Part shown: piece by piece, positions 57,401 through 64,000 of the stretch
Layout of the letters: each line of letters starts with the position of its first letter
Numbering within the stretch: the stretch's first letter is position 1
From: Amaricoccus sp.
Lineage (GTDB): Bacteria; Pseudomonadota; Alphaproteobacteria; Rhodobacterales; Rhodobacteraceae
Assembly (NCBI RefSeq): GCF_017993425.1
Contig: NZ_JAGOMQ010000004.1
Coordinates: 62,001-126,000 of the forward strand
DNA: 64,000 nucleotides
Direction of reading: 5' to 3'
The notes under the pieces: model-generated
The model's input: only the letters and a program-made list of their open reading frames with translations
What the model was told of the DNA's origin: nothing
Databases searched by the model: none
Program-made: the position numbers and the translations under genes

Positions 57401-57737
57401 CACACTGCACGACAGTGGAGAGGAAGCCCGGCCCGAGGCTGGCCGCGACGCTGACGCCAGACGGATTTGACCCGCGGCAAATCCGTCCGCGATCGCCCCT
57501 GCGGGGGGCGAGCGCGTCGCCGCGCTCGCCGGGGCGACCACGGACGGATGGCGCGCTCCCGGAGAAATCGGCGCCCCTCACGGCTTCCGCGCCAACGCGC
57601 TCCAGCCGTCGGCGCGACAGGCGAAAGCCGTGCTTTCGCCTGTCGCGCCGGGCCTCGCGGGCAAGCCCGCTTCGGTCGGTCGGTCGGTCGCGCGCGCCCC
57701 GTGGATCCAGCAGAGCAGACAGGTGTCGTGTAGTGTG
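57401..57737 (+). mobile_element. MITE-like element, copy 4 (337 bp)
   Basis: Ends CACACTGCACGACA and TGTCGTGTAGTGTG (one mismatch between arms) with a perfect 9-bp target duplication CGCGGCTGG at 57392-57400 and 57738-57746. Same orientation as copies 1 and 2. It is longer than the others, partly through a GGTC tetranucleotide repeated four times (57674-57689) and an added inverted CGACAGGCGAAAGC arm. No ATCAATG/palindrome motif lies next to it. It fills the gap 57256-57787. Confidence 0.92.
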
Positions 57738-57787
57738 CGCGGCTGGAATCCGGCTTGCCACTCTTTCACGTTGCGTTAGCCCGAAGG

Positions 57788-58291
57788 TCAGAAACGGTGG
57801 GCGACGACGAGGAGGACGCTCTCGATGCCGGGATTGTCGACGGCGGTCGAGGCGTTGGACTTGTGGTTGGCCATCAGGCCGAGCCACCAGTTCTCGGCCA
57901 CCGCGACGCTGAAGCCGAGCTGCGAGCGGAACATCGGGAACTCGGTCCCGAGGTCGTTGCCCCATTCGCCCTCGCCGTAGCCGCCGAGCATGACGCTCGC
58001 CTCGAGCCGCAGGCGGTCGCCGAGGGGGAAGAACAGCACCGGCCCGGCGCCGGCCCAGAGGTCGCTGTCGTCGGCCTCCACCGCCGCGCCGAGGGCGAGC
58101 TCGAAGCGGGGGCGAGTCCAGAGCGGGCCGGTGCGCGCCTCGACGGCGTAGTCGGGAACGCCGTTGCCGCGGAGGTTGTCCATGCCGACGGCGGCGGCGA
58201 ACTCGAAGGCGCCCGCCCGCGGGGAGGCGAGCAGCGCCACAAGGACAAGCGCGCGGGCGAAGCCCGTGGTTTTCAAGGCGTTCCGTCCCAA
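57788..58291 (-). CDS. Acyloxyacyl hydrolase, PagL-like lipid A 3-O-deacylase
   Basis: 167 residues: signal peptide to about residue 28 (PRAGAFE), then an 8-strand beta-barrel pattern ending VVAHRF. The catalytic triad of PagL is visible as His143, Ser145 (NHKSNAST) and Glu157 (NPGIES), with the same 2- and 12-residue spacing as His126/Ser128/Glu140 of Pseudomonas PagL. Outer-membrane enzyme removing the 3-O acyl chain of lipid A. Confidence 0.82.
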   Translation of the reverse strand: MGRNALKTTGFARALVLVALLASPRAGAFEFAAAVGMDNLRGNGVPDYAVEARTGPLWTRPRFELALGAAVEADDSDLWAGAGPVLFFPLGDRLRLEASVMLGGYGEGEWGNDLGTEFPMFRSQLGFSVAVAENWWLGLMANHKSNASTAVDNPGIESVLLVVAHRF

Positions 58292-58374
58292 GACCCCGGC
58301 TCCGCGGCCGGCGCCGAATTAGGCGCAGACTTCCCGGACGCGCGCAAGACGGCCATAGCCCAAAGTGGTTCCGA

Positions 58375-59220
58375 TCACCCGCCGGCGTCCGGCGCAGGCT
58401 GCGCCTGCGCTTCGAAGCGGGCGCGCCACGGGGCGAACGCCGGATCGACGCGGGACAGGATCGCCAGCTGCCGGACGTGGATGGCGTGGTAGTGCCGCGA
58501 CGCCCGCCGGCCATGGATGTCGTAGGCCGACCAGTCGCCGAGGTCGAACCTCGGCATCAGCTCCAGCGCCGCCGCCATCCCGCTCGCCGCGAGCTCCGCC
58601 GCGACGGGAGACGCGGCGCGCGTGCCGACGTCGAGCAGTCCGAGGACGGCGAAGAGCAGTCCGTTCAGCACCTTCGGCTGCTGATTGCCCGGGTCCGCCA
58701 TCTTCTCGAACCACAGGTTGCCTGCGGCGGTTCGTGTGGACAGCCCCCCGGAGGCGACGTCTACCGGGAAGGCCGCGAGGAGATCGTCGAGCGGGGCGGC
58801 ATAGGCGGCGTCGCCGCTCACCTCGGCGGCCCGGGCGAGGAGCTGCGCGCCGACCGCCTGCGCGTGGGCCGACCGCCACCCCGGCCCGGTGTCGTAGGAG
58901 AAGGGGTAGGTATAGACCCAGACCCTGAAGCCGTCGCGGCGCTCGACGTTGGCGAGCAGCCAGTCGGCGCAGCAGAGCAGCATCCGTCGCGCCTCCGCCT
59001 GGCCGGATGGCCGGAACTCGTCGAAGTTCGCCGGCCATTTCGTCCAGTCGTAGCTCAGAAGGACCGGCGCCTCGTCCCGGCGGAAGAACTGGTTCCAGTA
59101 CCAGAGGCCGCGCTCGGCGGCGGCGAGGATGCTGCGCTGGCGGCCGATGGATAGGCCGCGATAGACCCCGTAATCGCTGTAGGGAACGCCGTCGGCGTCC
59201 ACGAACATCCTGAACGCCAC
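58375..59220 (-). CDS. Glucuronyl C5-epimerase-like protein
   Basis: 281 residues matching the C-terminal catalytic domain of D-glucuronyl C5-epimerase (C5-epim_C). GPGWRSAHAQAVG (112-124), PKVLNGLLFAVLGLLD (182-197), DWSAYDIHG (229-237) and HYHAIHVRQLAILSRVD (243-259) parallel the SAMAQG, NGF, YD and YHxxHxxQL motifs of animal GLCE. These enzymes flip GlcA to L-iduronate in a polymer. No signal peptide, so cytoplasmic or on a nascent chain. Starts three bases after the sulfotransferase stop. Confidence 0.82.
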   Translation of the reverse strand: MAFRMFVDADGVPYSDYGVYRGLSIGRQRSILAAAERGLWYWNQFFRRDEAPVLLSYDWTKWPANFDEFRPSGQAEARRMLLCCADWLLANVERRDGFRVWVYTYPFSYDTGPGWRSAHAQAVGAQLLARAAEVSGDAAYAAPLDDLLAAFPVDVASGGLSTRTAAGNLWFEKMADPGNQQPKVLNGLLFAVLGLLDVGTRAASPVAAELAASGMAAALELMPRFDLGDWSAYDIHGRRASRHYHAIHVRQLAILSRVDPAFAPWRARFEAQAQPAPDAGG

Positions 59221-59223
59221 TGC

Positions 59224-59883
59224 CTAGCCTTCCCCGAGCGAGAAACCGAAGGCGCCGATCTCCTTGCGGCAAAGATCTGCGATGAGCGCGCGCTGGCCCT
59301 CCGAAAGCAACCTGATGGTGTCGCCCTTCGAGCGGGCGCCCGACTTTGCCCGGGGAAGCGCCCCGTCATAGGCGATGCCGACCTGCGCCAGCGCCTCGGT
59401 CAGGCCCGTCTCCAGCTCCTCGTAGAGGACCACGCGATCGACGGCGATCTGGTCGTCGATGCTGTAGATCGGCCAGTTCGACCAACCGTCGGCGTTCGCG
59501 GATTTCAGGCGGGAGGGGGAGCCTTCGGCGATGGCGTCGAGGAAGGCCTCCAGCGAGATGGGAGCATGGCGGTGGCTTTGGCGCCAGCGCCAGAGCGAGA
59601 TCAGCCGATCCCAGGGATTTCGCTCGACGGCGAATTTGAAGTAGCTGCGCCAGACCGCGTCGCCCACCAGCGCGCGCACCTGCGCGGCGGTGGCGGGGGG
59701 CGCGAGGCCTCTCGGCTTAAGCGCCGCGGCCAGGTCGGGTCGATGATCGCGCAGGTCGGCGGTCAGCGCGGCGAGGTCCGTCTCCGGGTCGAGGCGGGAG
59801 GCGAGCCAGATCTCGAGCGAGGAGCCCGCGGTCTTGCGGGTCTTGAGGAAGATCATCCGGTGGCGATGCGAGACGATCGACAT
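59224..59883 (-). CDS. PAPS-dependent sulfotransferase (Sulfotransfer_2 type)
   Basis: 219 residues. The 5'-phosphosulfate-binding loop LKTRKTAGSSLEIWL (13-27, Lys17 in the P-loop-like site) and the 3'-phosphate motif ERNPWDRLISLWRW (87-100) identify a carbohydrate sulfotransferase of the family that includes heparan sulfate 2-O-sulfotransferase and chondroitin sulfotransferases. No membrane anchor. Located immediately upstream of the C5-epimerase-like gene in one transcript, which suggests a shared uronate-containing glycan substrate. Confidence 0.85.
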   Translation of the reverse strand: MSIVSHRHRMIFLKTRKTAGSSLEIWLASRLDPETDLAALTADLRDHRPDLAAALKPRGLAPPATAAQVRALVGDAVWRSYFKFAVERNPWDRLISLWRWRQSHRHAPISLEAFLDAIAEGSPSRLKSANADGWSNWPIYSIDDQIAVDRVVLYEELETGLTEALAQVGIAYDGALPRAKSGARSKGDTIRLLSEGQRALIADLCRKEIGAFGFSLGEG

Positions 59884-59924
59884 GACCCGGGACTCCGCGC
59901 AGCTCCGACCCCGTGGCGGCGGGT

Positions 59925-60773
59925 CTAGCCCAACCGCACGCCGCGGCGGCCGGCGAGGTCGGTGACGTATTGCCAGGCGACGCGGCCGGAGCGGCCGCCG
60001 CGGGTCTGGCTCCATTCGATCGCGCCGGCGCGCAGCTCGTCGTCGGGGATCGCGATGCCGTAGGCGTCGCAATAGCCGCGGATCATCGCGAGGAAGTCGT
60101 CCTGCGAGCAGTTGTGGAAGCCGAGCCACAGGCCGAAGCGGTCGGAGAGCGAGACCTTCTCCTCGACCGCCTCGGAGGGGTTCACCCCGGTCTGGCGCTC
60201 GTTCTCGATCATGTCGCGCGGCATCAGGTGGCGGCGGTTCGAGGTGGCGTAGAGGACGACGTTCTCGGGGCGGCCCTCGACGCCGCCGTCGAGCACCGCC
60301 TTGAGGCTCTTGTAGTGGGCGTCGTCCTTCTCGAAGGAGAGGTCGTCGCAGAAGAGCAGGAAGCGCTGGGGGGCGCCGCGCAGGAGGCCGAGGAGGCGGC
60401 CGATGGTCGGCAGGTCCTCGCGGTGCAGCTCGACGAGCTTCAGGCCCGGGCTCTCGGCGGCGGCGGCGGCGTGGGCGGCCTTGACGAGCGAGGACTTGCC
60501 CATGCCGCGGGCGCCCCAGAGCAGGACGTTGTTGGCGGGATAGCCGCGGGCGAACTGCCGGGTGTTGGCGAGGAGCGTGTCGCGGGCGCGGTCGACGCCG
60601 ACGAGGAGCGCGAGCTCGACGCGCGAGACCTTCGGCACCGGGTCGAGGCGGTCGGGGTCGGGGCGCCAGACGAAGGCCGCGGCCGCGTCGAGGTCGGGCG
60701 GCGGGGCCGGCGGCGGGCTCAGGCGCTCGAGCGCGGCGGCGATCCGCGCGAGCGCGTCCTCGCCGCCCGTCAC
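59925..60773 (-). CDS. DUF815 ATP-binding protein
   Basis: 282 residues, AAA+-like. Walker A WGARGMGKSSLVKA (~89-102), Walker B RFLLFCDDLSFEKDD, then ATSNRRHLMPRDMIEN and GLWLGFHNCSQDDFLAMI. DUF815 proteins are widespread putative ATPases without a defined role. GTG start at 60773 overlaps the tatC stop, so it is translated with the Tat operon. Confidence 0.88.
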   Translation of the reverse strand: MTGGEDALARIAAALERLSPPPAPPPDLDAAAAFVWRPDPDRLDPVPKVSRVELALLVGVDRARDTLLANTRQFARGYPANNVLLWGARGMGKSSLVKAAHAAAAAESPGLKLVELHREDLPTIGRLLGLLRGAPQRFLLFCDDLSFEKDDAHYKSLKAVLDGGVEGRPENVVLYATSNRRHLMPRDMIENERQTGVNPSEAVEEKVSLSDRFGLWLGFHNCSQDDFLAMIRGYCDAYGIAIPDDELRAGAIEWSQTRGGRSGRVAWQYVTDLAGRRGVRLG

Positions 60774-61618
60774 GTCCCGTCGCTCGCGCCTTCGAGCTCC
60801 TCGTCCCAGAGGCCGGCGGCGCGCAGCTCGGCCTCGCGCTTCCGCTCGACGGAGCGGACGAGCAGGATGGAGATCTCGTAGAGCGGGTAGATCGCCGCGA
60901 AGAGGATAAGCTGGGACAGGACGTCCGGCCCCGGCGTGACCATGGCGGCGGTGATCAGCATCAGCACGATGGCGTAGCGGCGGAACTTCGAGAGGCCCTT
61001 GGCCGATACGAGGCCGGCCATGCCCATCAGGGTGAGCGCCACGGGCAGCTGGAAGCAGACGCCGAAGGCGATCATGAACTTCATGGTCAGCGAGAGGTAC
61101 TCGTTGATCGTACCGAGGAACTGGATCTCGACGTCCTGGCCCTCGACGGGGGCGCCGGCGCCGAACTGCTGGAAGCCGAGGAAGAAGTCGTAGGCGAGCG
61201 GGATCACCACGTAGAAGGCGAAGGCGCAGCCGAGCAGGAACAGGAGCGGCGAGGCGATCATGAACGGCAGGAAGGCCCGCTTCTCGCTGCGGTAGAGGCC
61301 CGGGGCGACGAAGCGCCAGAGCTGGTAGCCGATGATCGGGAAGGCGACGACGAAGCCGCCGAAGACCGAGATCCGCACCTGGGTCATGAAGCCCTGCTGG
61401 AGCCCGGTGAAGATCAGCTGCGGCTCCTGGCCGTGGTCGATGAGCAGGCCGGCGATCGGCGCGGCGAGGAAGTCGAAGATCGGGCCGGCGACGGTGAAGC
61501 AGGCGACCATGGCCACGGCGAAGGCGACGACGGAGTAGATGAGCCGGGTGCGCAGCTCGGCGAGGTGCTCGATGAGCGGCGCGGTGGAGTCGTCGATCTC
61601 GTCCTTGGCGTCCGTCAT
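60770..61618 (-). CDS. tatC: Sec-independent translocase subunit TatC
   Basis: 282 residues with six transmembrane segments. N-terminal LIEHLAELRTRLI (~15-27) includes the conserved Glu/Arg signal-peptide site, with FGGFVVAFPIIGYQLWRFVAPGL and FGVCFQLPVALTLMGMAGLV typical of TatC. Recognises twin-arginine signals and assembles with TatA/B. ATGA overlap with tatB. Confidence 0.96.
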   Translation of the reverse strand: MTDAKDEIDDSTAPLIEHLAELRTRLIYSVVAFAVAMVACFTVAGPIFDFLAAPIAGLLIDHGQEPQLIFTGLQQGFMTQVRISVFGGFVVAFPIIGYQLWRFVAPGLYRSEKRAFLPFMIASPLLFLLGCAFAFYVVIPLAYDFFLGFQQFGAGAPVEGQDVEIQFLGTINEYLSLTMKFMIAFGVCFQLPVALTLMGMAGLVSAKGLSKFRRYAIVLMLITAAMVTPGPDVLSQLILFAAIYPLYEISILLVRSVERKREAELRAAGLWDEELEGASDGT

Positions 61619-62121
61619 GGCTTGCCGCCGTCGGCGGGGGCGGCCTCAGGCGCCGGAGCCGGCGCGGGAGTCGACGGGGCTGCGACGGAGGCGGGCGCGG
61701 CGGCCGCCGCAGCCGCGGAGGCAGGGGCGGCAGAGGCGGAGGTTGGAGCCGAAGGCGTCGCCGGCGCCGCATCGGCGGAGGCCGGGGCGGCGGCGGTCGC
61801 GGCGGCCGTCGCCGTGGCGGCCGGGGCTGGGCCCTCGACGGTCTTGTCGATGTCCTTGACCACGCTCTCGGCGTATTTGCGCGCGGAGGCGGTCGCCGAG
61901 TAGTTCAGGCGGTCGAGGGCCTTCAGCTGCTGGGTGGCGTCCTTGAGGCCGCTCTCGTCGGCGGCGGCCTCCATCGAGCGCTGGAAGTCCCGCGCCATGG
62001 CGCGGGCGCGGCCCATGAACTGCCCGGCCGTGCGGAACAGCCCCGGCAGATCCTTCGGGCCCACCACGATCAGCGCGACGACGCCGATCAGGAACAGCTC
62101 GCCCCAGCCGATGTCGAACAT
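61615..62121 (-). CDS. tatB: Sec-independent translocase subunit TatB
   Basis: 168 residues: one N-terminal transmembrane helix (FDIGWGELFLIGVVALIVVGPKDLP), an amphipathic helix (GLFRTAGQFMGRARAMARDFQRS) and a long Ala/Pro-rich tail (~110-168) of low complexity. The early Glu and the GPKDLPG hinge are TatB-specific. The tail consists of repeated APASAxAAP-like units and is unlikely to be structured. Confidence 0.95.
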   Translation of the reverse strand: MFDIGWGELFLIGVVALIVVGPKDLPGLFRTAGQFMGRARAMARDFQRSMEAAADESGLKDATQQLKALDRLNYSATASARKYAESVVKDIDKTVEGPAPAATATAAATAAAPASADAAPATPSAPTSASAAPASAAAAAAAPASVAAPSTPAPAPAPEAAPADGGKP

Positions 62122-62144
62122 GGCGCAGCGCGACCCCTAGCGGG

Positions 62145-62366
62145 TCACACCTTCTCCTTCTCGGGCGTCACGTCGCGGGCCGCGTCGGCGGCGGCGTTGC
62201 GGCGCTCGTGCTCGATCTCGTCGGCGCCTTCCTTGATGCCGCGCTTGAAGCTGGTGATGCCCTTGCCGACCTCGCCCATCAAGCCGGCGATCTTGCCCCG
62301 CCCGAACAGGACGAGGACGACGATGGCGATGAGCAGCAGACCTGCCGGGCCGATGTTGTTCAGCAT
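62145..62366 (-). CDS. tatA: Sec-independent translocase subunit TatA
   Basis: 73 residues. Single span GPAGLLLIAIVVLVLFG, the FGRGKIAGLMGE hinge and amphipathic helix, then an acidic/basic tail. Forms the pore for folded twin-arginine proteins. First gene of tatABC-DUF815; ribosome site GGGAGAG upstream of the ATG at 62366. Confidence 0.95.
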   Translation of the reverse strand: MLNNIGPAGLLLIAIVVLVLFGRGKIAGLMGEVGKGITSFKRGIKEGADEIEHERRNAAADAARDVTPEKEKV

Positions 62367-62497
62367 GTCTCTCTCCCTTGCGGCGCGCCTTCCCCGGGGG
62401 CGGGCGCGCTCGCCTCTTCACATATGCCGCCTCGGGGGGATGATCAAACCCCAAACCGCCCGCTCGCGCGAACGCGAGCCGGCGCGGGAGGGGTCGA

Positions 62498-63616
62498 TCA
62501 ACGCGGGAACACGAAGCAGCGCTCGCGGGGGGCGGAGAGCCAGAGCGGGGTGCCGGGGCGCGGCAGGAAGACGCCGGGGACCTTCGCCTTGAGGAGGGGG
62601 CCGCCGTTCTCGACCTGGAGCTCGACGATCGACTGGTCGCCGACGAAGCGGGCGCGGACGACGCGGCTGCGCGCCGGGGCGCCGTCGCGGGCGGTCGGCC
62701 TCGGCCCGCCGCCGTTGCGGTCGAAGTCCATGCGCAGGTGCTGGGGGCGGATCGCCACCTCGACCGCGGCGCCCTCGGGGCGGCCCTCGCCGGGGAAGCT
62801 GCCGAACGCCGTCTCGACCGCGCCGTCGCGGACGACGCCGGGGAGCACGTTGAGGTCGGAGAAGAACAGCGCCGCCGCCTTGTCGGCCGGGGCGTTGTAG
62901 ATCTCGAAGGGCGGGGCCTGCTGCACGATGCGGCCCGCGCGCATCAGCGCGATGCGGTCGGCCATGCGCATCGCCTCCTCGGGCTCGTGGGTGACCATGA
63001 GCACCGCCGCCCCCTCCTCCTTGAGGAGGTCGAGCGTCTCGTCGCGCACCTCGTCGCGCAGGCGGTCGTCGAGGCCGGAGAAGGGCTCGTCCATCAGGAG
63101 GATGCGCGGCTGCGGGGCGAGCGCGCGGGCCAGCGCCACGCGCTGCTGCTCGCCGCCGGAGAGCTGGTGGGGGTATTTCGCCGCGTGCCCGGCGAGGCCG
63201 ACCCGGTCGATGAGCGCCAGCGCGCGGCGCTCGCGCTCGGGGCGGGGGCCGCGCAGGCCGAAGGCGACGTTGTCGAGGACGCGCAGGTGGGGAAAGAGGG
63301 CGAAGTCCTGGAAGACCAGCCCGACGCCGCGCGCCTCGGGCGGCAGGTGGCGGGCGGCGTCGGAGACGATGCGGCCGTCGAGCGCGACCGTGCCGGCACG
63401 CTGGCGCTCGACCCCGGCGGCGATCTTGAGGAGCGTCGACTTGCCGCAGCCGGAGGGGCCGAGCAGGCAGACGACCTCGCCGGCCTCGAGCTCGAGCGAG
63501 ACGTCGCTCACCACGTCGACGCCGTCGTAGCCGTGCGACACGCCGGCGAGCGCCAGGCGGACCGTGCCGTCCGGCGCCGGGTCGCGTCGTCCCGCCCCTA
63601 TTCCGACCATTTCCAT
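62498..63616 (-). CDS. FbpC-like ABC transporter ATP-binding protein
   Basis: 372 residues: Walker A GPSGCGKST (~53-61), Q-loop in FQDFALFPHLRV, signature LSGGEQQRVALARAL (~152-166), Walker B RILLMDEP, switch His in MVTHEPEEAM, and a C-terminal TOBE domain (~285-372). The FQDFALFPHL form is common in iron(III), spermidine/putrescine and 2-aminoethylphosphonate importers. No permease or binding protein gene is adjacent in the window, so the cargo is open. ATG at 63610 is a close alternative start. Confidence 0.88.
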   Translation of the reverse strand: MEMVGIGAGRRDPAPDGTVRLALAGVSHGYDGVDVVSDVSLELEAGEVVCLLGPSGCGKSTLLKIAAGVERQRAGTVALDGRIVSDAARHLPPEARGVGLVFQDFALFPHLRVLDNVAFGLRGPRPERERRALALIDRVGLAGHAAKYPHQLSGGEQQRVALARALAPQPRILLMDEPFSGLDDRLRDEVRDETLDLLKEEGAAVLMVTHEPEEAMRMADRIALMRAGRIVQQAPPFEIYNAPADKAAALFFSDLNVLPGVVRDGAVETAFGSFPGEGRPEGAAVEVAIRPQHLRMDFDRNGGGPRPTARDGAPARSRVVRARFVGDQSIVELQVENGGPLLKAKVPGVFLPRPGTPLWLSAPRERCFVFPR

Positions 63617-63713
63617 CGAGTTTGCGCTTAGCGCCCCGCGGCCGCCGGCGCAAGCGAGGTTGCCAGCGGGCGGGCGGGCTGGCATCACGGCGGGCGCTTG
63701 CCGGAGAGGGGCG

Positions 63714-64000
63714 ATGGACGGACCGAGCCAGCACGAGGCCTTCCTGCATGTCCGGGTGCTGGTCGGCGTCGTGGTCGGGCTGACGCTGACGCGGCTCCTC
63801 CTGTCGCTGGCGCGGCTGGTGCAGCATCCGGGCCATGCGCGGCTGTCGGCGATCTGGCTCGGCTGGGCGCTCTTCCTGCTGATCGCGACGCTGCATCTCT
63901 GGTGGTTCGAGTTCGGGCTGGCCACGGTGACGTGGCGGTTCGAGATCTATGCGTTCACGGTGCTCTATGCGGCGCTCTACTTCTTCACCTGCGCGGTGCT
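63714..64000 (+). CDS. Membrane protein, N-terminal part
   Basis: Open from the ATG at 63714 (GGAGAGGGG upstream) through the right edge; 95 residues visible. Three hydrophobic segments are seen: HVRVLVGVVVGLTLTRLLLSLA, LSAIWLGWALFLLIATLHLWWF and YAFTVLYAALYFFTCA. Looks like an uncharacterised multi-span membrane protein; no family can be named from the fragment. Confidence 0.7.
   Translation, partial: MDGPSQHEAFLHVRVLVGVVVGLTLTRLLLSLARLVQHPGHARLSAIWLGWALFLLIATLHLWWFEFGLATVTWRFEIYAFTVLYAALYFFTCAV

Overview
The window is chromosomal DNA of a very GC-rich alphaproteobacterium, most likely of the order Rhodobacterales (inference). The pointers are a VPLPA-CTERM exosortase substrate, a DksA with a single cysteine, the glycerol ABC transporter set glpVSTPQU, a phasin/'antifreeze'-type small protein, DUF2927 next to a CoxE-like VWA protein, and lysC next to ptsP. 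No rRNA, tRNA or CRISPR array was seen, and there is no intact transposase or phage gene block.

Layout from left to right. 1-5.3 kb: start of a trxC-like gene, a VOC protein, a 25-residue membrane peptide, then the envelope genes ftsW-murG-murC. 5.3-7.0 kb: panB-panC on the minus strand. 7.3-15.9 kb: a complete glycerol unit, with glpR-glpD on the minus strand and a divergent ABC transporter operon (binding protein, two ATPases, two permeases, small membrane protein). 16.5-25.9 kb: a hexuronate/unsaturated-uronate locus (uxuB, kduD, kduI, kdgF, TRAP transporter, uxaC, GntR regulator, kdgK). 26-36 kb: an AraC regulator, an orphan nucleotidyltransferase behind iterated operator-like repeats, secreted and outer-membrane proteins, galM, a class III aminotransferase, a DMT permease, DUF952, pyrD and a PEP-mutase-like enzyme. 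36-48.7 kb: VPLPA-CTERM protein, lysC, ptsP, lipoproteins, acetyltransferases, flavin reductase, a VapBC module, dksA, moxR and a CoxE-like VWA gene. 48.8-57.3 kb: an AMP-binding ligase with an expanded repeat loop, a GH19 protein, an SLC13-like permease, aspS, and an MT-A70 methyltransferase with DUF4202. 57.8-64 kb: a minus-strand block for a PagL-like lipid A deacylase, a glucuronyl C5-epimerase-like protein, a PAPS sulfotransferase, a DUF815 ATPase, tatABC and an FbpC-like ABC ATPase.

The most striking non-coding feature is a family of four structured, non-coding elements of 323-337 bp (4876, 16071, 53089, 57401). They have 14-bp terminal inverted repeats and 9-bp target duplications, so they are MITE-like. 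A second repeat, ATCAATGGCTTG, seven bases, then the palindrome TTCACGCGTGAAC, occurs four times in the same orientation in intergenic DNA, three times just right of a MITE.

The most interesting gene pair is the overlooked-looking sulfotransferase plus glucuronyl C5-epimerase. It resembles the two consecutive steps that make 2-O-sulfated iduronate in heparan sulfate and sits beside a lipid A deacylase, which suggests surface glycan modification. Other points of note: both sequence defects of the GlpS/GlpT ATPases fall in the same composite ATP site; an acyl-CoA ligase carries eight 9-residue repeats in one loop; and a VPLPA-CTERM gene seems to have lost its normal stop at a run of seven C.
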